Below, piece by piece: positions 24,590 through 35,700 of a DNA stretch of 64,000 bases. The DNA comes from Trachythela sp. YZ-2020. Taxonomy: Eukaryota > Cnidaria > Anthozoa > Malacalcyonacea > Clavulariidae. The notes beneath the pieces were generated by a model that saw nothing but the letters and a program-made list of their open reading frames with translations, had not been told where the DNA came from and searched no databases. Numbering within the stretch: the stretch's first letter is position 1; the number at the start of each line of letters is the position of its first letter. Position numbers and translations under genes: made by a program. The stretch covers positions 1,116,001 to 1,180,000 of the forward strand of contig JADLSH010000164.1 of NCBI GenBank assembly GCA_016169945.1, read 5' to 3'.

Positions 24590-24778
24590 TGTTAAATCTA
24601 ATGTTGATGGTACTCATACACAGGTGAAATTACTAAGATGTTGCTACACTGAGTAAATCTACACCAGGCAAGCTGAAAAATCAGCTTGACCACAGTGAGA
24701 ATGCAACCCACAACCTCTGGTTTACAAAGACCAATGCATTCCAGACTGAGCTACACAGCCAGCTCCAAAATATTACAC
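24590..24778 (-). mobile_element. tRNA-derived SINE
   Basis: On the minus strand the head (from about 24775) reads GTGTAGCTCAGTCTGG, close to a polymerase III A box, and 35-40 nt later GGTTGCATTCTC, a decayed B box. A short non-tRNA body follows, with CTTGCCTGGTGTAGATTTACTCAGTG and a tail to about 24590. The box spacing and order fit a tRNA-derived SINE rather than a working tRNA gene. Confidence 0.65.
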
Positions 24779-24821
24779 ATTCAAACTGTGTTTAGTCTAG
24801 CTCCTTCAATAATCTTATCTC

Positions 24822-24906
24822 TAAGACGGTAAACCTAATGATGCTGATGGTAAATGAAAACAGGTGAAATCATTAAGATGGTGCTACACTGAGTAAATCT
24901 ACATGA
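24822..24906 (-). mobile_element. SINE body fragment
   Basis: This repeats the body of the neighbouring SINE (AGATTTACTCAGTGTAGCACCATCTTAATG and on, in pieces) without the tRNA-like head. It is a truncated second copy of the same family. Confidence 0.55.
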
Positions 24907-25409
24907 GATTAGTGTGTTGCAATTTTGGGTCATCAACTGTAACTTCTAGCAAGTTAGTCTGCTCCATCAATTGCTTGATAGATGTGAACAAATATCTTAC
25001 CATTATCCAGCAATCAAAGTTATCAAAGTTAAAAATTATAAGCCAGTTCTGGTGAAAATGGATTCAACTCGCGCAGTTCACCGAGTTTAGTCCAAAAACG
25101 TTTTTGTTAATGAAGAAAAGAAGCCCAAAGACATCCCCTTTCACTGATCAGGTATATGATTATTGTGTTTAGTAGTACGACTGGTATAACGCTACGATAC
25201 AGTACAAATATGCGCCTAAATTTAAAAAGTTCAACCTACTGCCATCTAAAAACAAGACATGACGTATTTTTGTTCAAGCTAAGTCGAATAATAGTTGCAA
25301 TTCAAGCTACACTCAGAATAATAACATATATATCCATCGGGTGACTTTCGGCCTTTTCGGGTCCCAAAATAGCACATAGCAAGTTTTGCCATATTAGTTA
25401 ATGTTTTGG

Positions 25410-25560
25410 ACCAGAGTTGGTTGCTCTCAACATGGCGGCCAAGACGCCAGAAGTAACATGTGCTGGCACAAAAACTTCAAATGTTCCGACGAGAGTGGAG
25501 TTTCTGCTCATGTCGATTCTGTGGTTATATGATCAGTCAAAAGTTGGAAATCGAACTTAG
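25410..25560 (+). repeat. dispersed 5'-flank repeat, copy 2
   Basis: A diverged inverted copy of 20120-20310 (GGTTGCTCTCAACATGGCGGCC, then GTTGGAAATC). No convincing ORF follows on the plus strand. Confidence 0.55.
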
Positions 25561-25819
25561 AAATTGTGGATAGAGTAAATGCGATGGTTGTAAGAACTGT
25601 TAATGGTTCTAAATCCGAGACGGAGAGTGTAGCAACAGTAGAGGGAAATATTTTACTTTCCTGCGAATATGTGTTTTGAGCTGATACTTCCTGAAACCGT
25701 TACATCTTGTATGTCTTTGCTCTCATGTTTGTTTTCTTCCCATGCTTCACGAATTCTCCAATCTTCCACTGTTGGCAAAGTGGCCAAGTTTCTCTTTAAA
25801 TATTGGCTTCTTTTACTGT

Positions 25820-26165
25820 CTACACGCGTAAAAATCATCATGTTGTCGCAGGTTGTCAACAACTTGTTCACGATTGTTCAGAACAGGTTGCAGCAATGTT
25901 GTGCTGCACCCTGTCAACAAGGCTTGTTAACAATATTGTTCACTCCTTTTCGAACAATATTGTTTACGGTTGATGAACGAACAAGGCCTGAACAACATTG
26001 TTGCAACAGTCCAAATCAACCTGATATCATCTGTGTTTTATTATGTCAACAAATGCGAACAATGTTGATTCAACAATGGATAAAACAACATGATGACATG
26101 GCATCAATATGTTGTTTTAACAGCTCAAAACAATGTTGTTCCGACAATGATATTTGCCGGGCGGA
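25820..26165. repeat. AACAATGTTGTT-rich repeat, copy 1
   Basis: Many short quasi-palindromes of the type AACAATGTTGTT or AACAATATTGTT. The left border CTACACGCGTAAAAAT matches, inverted, the right border of the copy ending at 42127. Probably a small non-autonomous element built of short palindromes. Bases 26166-26724 after it show nothing else. Confidence 0.55.
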
Positions 26166-26724
26166 GCAGTCGTAGGAATATTCTCGACGCGCCATGTGAT
26201 CGATATGGCCACACATGATAAAAGAAAACAATTCTTCATCCTTGAAAGCAATTCATTCAAGTAAATACAAAGGTAAATACAATATTTAGAAATACGTGTA
26301 CAAAAATAGCATTGTCAATATAAAACACAATTTATACTGTAAGTTTATGTACACATTTTATATTAAAACAACTTTCCCCTTCAGTTATATTAAGCGAAAA
26401 TATCTGCCCACATTAGCAAAGAATACACTGAAAAGAAGTTGAATAGAAAATATATCAAACAAACAACTAGCAATACTTTCAATTTGTATTCAGAGTAACG
26501 AAATATTGGCTAGCTTCTGGAAAAAGATCAGCTATATTTTCGGGCAGTGTGGCTTGCTAATGTGGTGTCGGATGTCGTGCCAAGCATATCCAAAGAAATT
26601 GTCAAATTGTTCTTTTATACATGCATACAATGTTTTGATCTACTTCTCAAGGTCTTGGTTTACTTATCCGCTTTGAAAAATTATCTTGGCTCAATAAGTA
26701 AATCTAAGTTAATGTTATAATTGT

Positions 26725-29700
26725 TTATGAAGTAACATTGAAGTATTTGAGAGATTCCCCAAGATAAAATTTATTCATCAAATAATATTTATTATTTTCA
26801 TCATGAACAAATGTATACTGTACTTTTTTAACAAGTTCTCTTTCAACTGTGATTGTTGTCTCAGATTGTGAGAAACAGCAGCTTCCACTGGAGCAGTCGT
26901 GGACTAAGCAAACCTGGTCAATAACAGGATGAGGTGATGTCAACACAACATTGCCAGTTCTTTGAACTCTTGGACACTGAAAACTGCCAAAGACTTGATG
27001 ATTTGAATCATCTTTGCAGAATGTAAACTCCTCAACTGCCACCATTTCTGTGTTTTCACTTTCAATGCGTATGCCTTTCTTAAGAACACCAAGGTGATGC
27101 TGAAAAGAAAGGGTGGATGCTTTCAGATTTGGTAGACTATGCACAGTTTCTGGTTAGTGTATTTTTACAGCTATATTGCAGCACAGTTAATAGAAAATAC
27201 ATGGTTTGGGGACCAGATGGAAGTACAATACAAATCATTATCTATGTTATTGTCCAGGCTTATGCAAAAAATTTCCCCTTATTCATCACGTGTCTATTGT
27301 ATTTTCCCCAAATCAACCAATAGTAATGTTTTGGCTTAGCTGTTCATCCATGACTTGAACAATTTATTAATTCAAACATTAGTAGTGGTTGATAAGGGAA
27401 AAATACAATAGACATGTGACCAATGTAGTCCAACATAGTTAATGAGTTGTATTGTTCTTCAACATCAAGTCTCCAAACCATGCCATTCTATTAGCCTTTC
27501 TCACGAAGGCCAAATTCGCCATTTTTGGGGTACTTTTTGGTCAAAAATATTGGAAAAATCTGAAAAATCTAAGCAATATGAAAACCATTGTTCAAATATT
27601 AAACTGTAAATCACCTTATAATGGTTTTATTCATGACAATAGTAATACAAAACCCAAATTCACTGATTACAATCTTAGATCTGGAAAAGGTCAGTACCCC
27701 AAAAATGGCGGTGTGAGAAAGGCTAATTAACTGTGATTGCAGCCAGGTTACATTGTGGGCATGACTTTACACAAATTGCAAGTTGGCAAAACAAGATGTT
27801 ACTAGTCCGTGAACAAACTGTATTGTGAAATTTTCACTAACTGCACCTGATGCTGGTTGTCCACATATACAATTGGTGTCTCACAATTTACCAAAGTTTG
27901 ATTTTCGCTCATGACAGCTTTGAATGTGCTGCAACTTGCTTCCGGGGTGACTAGGAGACCAGCTGATTCAATAGTGTTTTGTGATAAACACTGATACAGA
28001 GGCTGTGTCTGTAATTTTCCTTTTTTATAGCTTCCCTAGAAATAAGCAAATATTTAAAAAACAACCTTGCTTTCAAGAAAAATTAGAAGTTCATTCCTTG
28101 ATGTTTCATTGATTGTACATGAACTAAGTAAAAATAGTTGATTCACCTTTCTTAAGCATCCAGGTTGGTAAATTGCTTTATCTTCCATGCTTTCTTTTTT
28201 AGGAATGTTGTTAAGAAATTGCTGCAATTTCGGATCTGCAGCCAAACTTATGATCATATCCGATGCCTGTAAGCTGATCGAAGAAATCAAATTTTCAAAT
28301 ACAGTTCATTTCATACATGTATGTATACACAATCCTGTATAATTATATAGTATTCCTAATAATCATAAAATATTAACAAATATTGTACCTATGATTTTCT
28401 CCCCATTTTCCTCCGCTGAGGACAAACCTAAGTTTTTCCATCTTAGCAAATTTGTTGCAAATATCCAAACTGGATGCATGTCTATTGCTGTTGATGTTGA
28501 GACCTCTGATGAAGTGGTTGAATGCTTCAAATCTAGAATATCAATTCATATAATTATGCTCTAACAATTAAGGTACTGGAAGATTTTCTTACTATAGTTA
28601 CTCTTGAATATAATTTTACCTGGAACCAACAATATGCAGTAGATTATCAAGAACGCTTGGTGCCAGTGTAGGTAGAGTAATCGATAAAACTTCTGGGTGA
28701 ATGTGATAGACTACCTGAAAAATACAAAGAAAACTTCAACGTTTCGAACAACGTTTCGTCAGGACTTCCCGAAAGAAGGGCCTTTGCTCGAAACGTCAAA
28801 GTTCTCTTTGTATTTTTCAGGTAGTCTATCACATTCACCCAGAAGTTTTTTAGTAGATTATCAAATCTATTGCTTTCAGCCCAAGTACATATGGTACGTA
28901 CTGTACGTGTCCTGATTCCACTACTTATCGGTTTTGTACCTTTCAGTGCAGAAACCATTAGCTGGTCCAAGATTTTCTATGTCATCCACAAGATGCAAAA
29001 GAAGATGGATTTTTGCTGAAAATTCAGGGTAGGTTCTTCTGATTGCATTGTTGAATGAACTGAACAACTGATTTGCTGCTTCTGAATTCCTTTTGTCAAA
29101 GCCAGTTGAATATGCTAAGGTGAATATCTGAAACAAATAATAATAAAATACACATATTAATGAAATAGATTGCTACACACATAAAAACAAACAACTTGTA
29201 ACAAACCTTGTTTACAAGTTCTGAATGGCAAACCTGTAGCAGCTTGTTACAAACAAGATTGTTGTATGTGTAGACTATGCTACTCCTAAAGCAGGTAATT
29301 CCTTGCATTATTTATCAATACTGGACATTCAATGTGCATCAGATGCTATATACCTCACTTAACAATTCCCAAACTAGAAGTTGTTCATCTGGAACAATAT
29401 CCTTGAGAATGAACACGGCTACTTGCATCCATAACTTAAAATCTCGCCCGACATATGAACCATAGTTCCTTGTGATGTTTCCTCTAATCTTCGCTGGGAA
29501 TGCACTCATATCCATAGATTGAATCTTTGCATGAAGTTGTTCTTTCTTCTGCTGGGATGACGATTTGATTGTGCTTGACAGCAAATATTTTACAGGTCCA
29601 AGCAGTATTGTGTGGAGAATTTCAATCGGCGTTTTGCTACATAATTAAGTAAAAGAAAATAGTACATGCATATACAATACATTAATCATATATATGTATC

Positions 29701-32700
29701 AGTAATGCATACATACTACTTACTTATTTCCACAAAAGCACTTAAGGATGTCGAATGCTCCACCCTTTTCTGTTATGCCGTGCTCAGTTCTTTTTCCTTT
29801 TTTCTGGTTTTCAGATCTAAGATTGGATACATACATTAATACAGTAAGATAAGTTCAAAATATTTATTAAGTAAACAGTATCTTATTGCGACCTTTTGTG
29901 ATTATGGGAAATATATATAGTTTCAGTACCCCAAAAATGGCGGTGTGAGAAAGGCTAATTAACTGTGATTGCAGCCAGGTTACATTGTGGGCATGACTTT
30001 ACACAAATTGCAAGTTGGCAAAACAAGATGTTACTAGTCCGTGAACAAACTGTATTGTGAAATTTTCACTAACTGCACCTGATGCTGGTTGTCCACATAT
30101 ACAATTGGTGTCTCACAATTTACCAAAGTTTGATTTTCGCTCACGACAGCTTTGAATGTGCTGCAACTTGCTTCCGGGGTGAGTAGGAGACCAGCTGCTT
30201 CAATAGTGTTTTGTGATAAACACTGATTCAGAGGCTGTGTCTGTAATTTTCCTTTTTTATAGCTTCCCTAGAAATAAGCAAATATTTAAAAAACAACCTT
30301 GCTTTCAAGAAAAATTAGAAGTTCATTCCTTGATGTTTCATTGATTGTACATGAACTAAGTAAAAATAGTTGATTCACCTTTCTTAAGCATCCAGGTTGG
30401 TAAATTGCTTTATCTTCCATGCTTTCTTTTTTAGGAATGTTGTTAAGAAATTGCTGCAATTTCGGATCTGCAGCCAAACTTATGATCATATCCGATGCCT
30501 GTAAGCTGATCGAAGAAATCAAATTTTCAAATACAGTTCATTTCATACATGTATGTATGTATACACAATCCTGTATAATTATATAGTATTCCTAATAATC
30601 ATAAAATATTAACAAATATTGTACCTATGATTTTCTCCCCATTTTCCTCCGCTGAGGACAAACCTAAGTTTTTCCATCTTAGCAAATTTGTTGCAAATAT
30701 CCAAACTGGATGCATGTCTATTGCTGTTGATGTTGAGACCTCTGATGAAGTGGTTGAATGCTTCAAATCTAGAATATCAATTCATATAATTATGCTCTAA
30801 CAATTAAGGTACTGGAAGATTTTCTTACTATAGTTACTCTTGAATATAATTTTACCTGGAACCAACAATATGCAGTAGATTATCAAGAACGCTTGGTGCC
30901 AGTGTAGGTAGAGTAATCGATAAAACTTCTGGGTGAATGTGATAGACTACCTGAAAAATACAAAGAAAACTTCAACGTTTCGAACAACGTTTCGTCAGGA
31001 CTTCCCGAAGAAGGGCCTTTGCTCGAAACGTCAAAGTTCTCTTTGTATTTTTCAGGTAGTCTATCACATTCACCCAGAAGTTTTTTAGTAGATTATCAAA
31101 TCTATTGCTTTCAGCCCAAGTACATATGGTACGTACTGTACGTGTCCTGATTCCACTACTTATCGGTTTTGTACCTTTCAGTGCAGAAACCATTAGCTGG
31201 TCCAAGATTTTCTATGTCATCCACAAGATGCAAAAGAAGATGGATTTTTGCTGAAAATTCAGGGTAGGTTCTTCTGATTGCATTGTTGAATGAACTGAAC
31301 AACTGATTTGCTGCTTCTGAATTCCTTTTGTCAAAGCCAGTTGAATATGCTAAGGTGAATATCTGAAACAAATAATAATAAAATACACATATTAATGAAA
31401 TAGATTGCTACACACATAAAAACAAACAACTTGTAACAAACCTTGTTTACAAGTTCTGAATGGCAAACCTGTAGCAGCTTGTTACAAACAAGATTGTTGT
31501 ATGTGTAGACTATGCTACTCCTAAAGCAGGTAATTCCTTGCATTATTTATCAATACTGGACATTCAATGTGCATCAGATGCTATATACCTCACTTAACAA
31601 TTCCCAAACTAGAAGTTGTTCATCTGGAACAATATCCTTGAGAATGAACACGGCTACTTGCATTCATAACTTAAAATCTCGCCCGACATATGAACCATAG
31701 TTCCTTGTGATGTTTCCTCTAATCTTCGCTGGGAATGCACTCATATCCATAGATTGAATCTTTGCATGAAGTTGTTCTTTCTTCTGCTGGGATGACGATT
31801 TGATTGTGCTTGACAGCAAATATTTTACAGGTCCAAGCAGTATTGTGTGGAGAATTTCAATCGGCGTTTTGCTACATAATTAAGTAAAAGAAAATAGTAC
31901 ATGCATATACAATACATTAATCATATATATGTATCAGTAATGCATACATACTACTTACTTATTTCCACAAAAGCACTTAAGGATGTCGAATGCTCCACCC
32001 TTTTCTGTTATGCCGTGCTCAGTTCTTTTTTCTGGTTTTCAGATCTAAGATTGGATACATACATTAATACAGTAAGATAAGTTCAAAATATTTATTAAGT
32101 AAACAGTATCTTATTGCGACCTTTTGTGATTATGGGAAATATATATAGTTTAAGATTCACGTACGGACAATTTTGTATTTCACGGAGCGTTTGTCGTACG
32201 TGTTCATCACTGCGTTCTTCCTGAATTTCAGTACCATTGACAGATGTTGCCTAAATAAATATTGAACAGATCCATAGCTTTACGTGATAAAGTTGGATAC
32301 GACATTAACATACTCACATTACACTTTCTACAAAATTTGTTTGCACAGCTACCCAAGTGATGCTCAAATTCAGATGCGCATGGATTGTCTGCCAACACGC
32401 ATATAACTGGGCACTTTACAAGAACATCTTTATTAACGTGTGCGTCGAACATAATTTTACCATCTTCAAGTTCTGGAATCAATCGAGATAAAAAGGTACT
32501 GTATATACATTATTTGAAATTTAGAAACAAAACTAATGTTAGTTGTTAGAGTTGTTTTAGTTTATTTTTATATATACCTTGTAGATTACGGGCAATAGAT
32601 TTACCAAGTGGTACGGATGGAACTATATTCGAAGTACTCAAAAAGTGGATGTTCTCTGTTTTTCGAAATTCGTGTCTTGGAAGACCCGCCATGCTCATGG

Positions 32701-35700
32701 AATAGCTCTCCAACCGATTCCACTTTTTAGTGGTATTTCCGCTTGTTTCGTCGCTAAAGACGAGTAATGGAACTGTTGTGGATGGTTTTCTCCCACCAGT
32801 TAGTGTCTTGTCCACGTGTGGCTGAAGGACGTCGTTTGCTTCCTGCAAGGTTATTTTCAGGTTTTTTTTTAACGTGCAGTTCTACACAAAATGTGCAGTT
32901 CTAAATCAATTTGTGCAACTCTAAAAAATATTTTGTGCAGTTGAAAAAAATACGAACTTTCAGGATATGGATATTTATTGTAGAAAACTAAAGTAATCGA
33001 AGGAATAAATGGAATACATATAGCTTCAATAACAAAAGCAGTACCAGAATTTCTCATAAAAAACTCAACAATATAATTTTTGTTGACAATTTTCAGCATC
33101 GTTTCTATTTGAAGGGATGAGAATCAGTTAATGAAAGTTTAATAAGAAAAAAATGGTGCCATTTGCGCGAGTTGAATTTCATGCTATGACATGTCGCAGG
33201 GCCTTTTTTAATTAATATACTGGGGGGCCAAAGCCCCCCCAGCCCCAATGTTAGCCCCAGTAAACTATCCTCCCAGTGAAGGTCCCTTTTGTCCAAAAGT
33301 TCTTAAGTTTATAGGTCAGAAGAAAGTTATGATATTCTCATAACAAAGCATTGCTTTTACACCAAAAGCTCAGTCTGTTTAGATGGGATATTTCAAAAAA
33401 TGTCTCTGAAAATGCAGGAAATCAAGCCACAGAAACTCAAAAATACAAAAATTTTCTGGGGAGGACCCCCAGACCCCCAACCACATCCACACACCCTCAA
33501 TATACCACATTCTTGTTAGGTCCCTTTTCGTTGATGCCCCCCCCCCCCACTAACCATTTCTTGAAAAAGGCCCTGGCATGTTGGGACAGTATGACAAAAT
33601 GTGCAGTTCTAAATTTTTCTTAAAAAAAACCCTGGTTATTTTAACGTTATTTTTAAGAACGAGATACTGTAAAGTTAGTTATATGTTACACTGTACGTCT
33701 TACTTAACTATTTGAAGGATTAATTGGTTGCTCCAACCTGTTCAGATACTTCAGTTGTTTGTTTGTTGGCATATTTATGTCTGATTTGAAAAGGGCGAAG
33801 ATCGACTTTATTCTGAATGTTTGATGCTGGGATGGTAACTATCGCATCTGGACATATGCAATAATTCCCATCTCCTTCATCGTGCAGATATTCGATTTTG
33901 GTCATTATTTCCGTTTGATTATGAATGACCTATAAACAAGTAGAGAATTAGTATTCAGGTTCCTCATAGTTCTTCTCTCCTTCGCAGAGGTTTCCATGTT
34001 TATCAAAAATTAAACACACTGATCTGCGGTTCCTCATTCAAAAGTAAGGAATACACAGATTTTTTTATAAACATGGAAACCTCTGCGAAGGAAAGAGACA
34101 TAGTGCTATAAACGTTGAATTTTTCATGCGTCTACATTAATTAATCAATATTTTTGTCTGGATTTTTATATATGCTGTACCAGCATTAAAAATGCATACG
34201 ATATAACAAAATAGTGTCTCCAAATTAAGCGTGACGTCTCGATTGGTTGACGTTCTTGTCGAGGTTCTTGTTAAATCTTATCTAAAAACCGTGTCCACTT
34301 CTATTGGCTTTTGCGCATGAAAAGTTCAACGTGTGAACGAACTATAAAATTTTTGCATTGCTGTATTACATGTACAGCTAATTCAATAAAGCCTGGTTTC
34401 CATTTGGTCGTTACCTGTCGCTACCGGTGTCTTCAACGGGTTTGGATTGGTTGAAAAGTCCGTAGCGACAGCCAGCGACAAGTATAACGACCATATAGAA
34501 ACCAGGCTTAAAGGTTGTCGTTTGCAAACCTAGCTTAAACTCTAAACCTTAAACTTTAAACTCTAAGCGCACAAAGCATAATGGTAGCACGATTGAAACA
34601 GTTTAGAAATCATGTATTCTTAGAAACATGGTAAATATCTTCCTATGGGAACAATTCACTCAAAAAGCTGCAATATTCAACTACTAGAAATACACTCGTG
34701 CAGAATCCCCTCGCCTATTCGAACTCAGGAACATACTTCCCAAAATGTATTGTAACATGAAGTATTCCGTCAGTCATTGTAACCATAGCAACATGCAATT
34801 TTTTACTTTTGGTACAAAATGATAAACTAGTAATATAATATTTGTACTTTTAGCTATAAACTTATGAATTGCCCCACTATATAAAGTAGATATGTTATTA
34901 CGTACTCTTTTAGCTTTGGTTTGCTGTAAAATTTAACCTTATAGACATTTCATGCATAAAAACATGTTTTTTGATAGTATAATTTTTTAAATTTATCTTT
35001 AAAATAGTTTCTGAGATTACGTTGTTTCCTCAAAATTCAAATTTAAACTTGCTAAAATACCTTTTAGGTTTAATCGATATTATAATAACCTCAGTAACAG
35101 AGTGACATACGCTTTTGCAAATCCACGAACTAAAATATGTAAAATAGACACTTACCCGTTTAAAACACTTCAAAAGTGTGCTTTTTTCAGCCATTTGACT
35201 GTTTCTCGTTTATCTTCTTTTGAAGGCTCTTATTCATCGGTATGTTTTTCCAATAGCCCGAGTATTAAAAATCATTTTTGATGCATATATTAACAAAATA
35301 TTTATCCGTAAATCTTTAGTTAAATGTTTATCCGTATGTTTCTCTCGACCTGACTCGCGCATGCGTATAACGTAGAAAACCCTGAACCGTCCATGGCATC
35401 ACGGCGGACGACTTTGGATTCCGCTATGTTTTCACATACCCGGGTGTAAATATCCGAGCGGAATTAGTACCCTCGCACGGCGCTTCGCGCCGGCTCGGGG
35501 ACTAAGCTTGAAACTTGTGCTGCCATTATGCTTTGTGCGCTTAGAGTGTAAGGTTTAGAGTTTAATGTTTGCAAAAGACAACCTTTTTTGAATTAGCTGT
35601 ATACTTGATATTATTTGGTTGAACTGTTACCTTAGCGTAAAATTTAATTAATTTTCCTGTATAAATATCTCCGTTCGAGATGAATTTCACAATATCTTTC

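Noticed and set aside
24690..24775. Considered as a functional tRNA gene
   Set aside because: The B box is decayed and no acceptor-stem pairing closes the structure; a SINE head fits better.
25669..26175. 168-codon plus-strand frame
   Set aside because: Its second half is the AACAATGTTGTT repeat; no family pattern or splice context.
35440..35510. GC-rich palindrome-like GGCGCTTCGCGCC
   Set aside because: A short hairpin inside a non-coding element; no partner or target duplication could be assigned, so it is not called as a separate feature.
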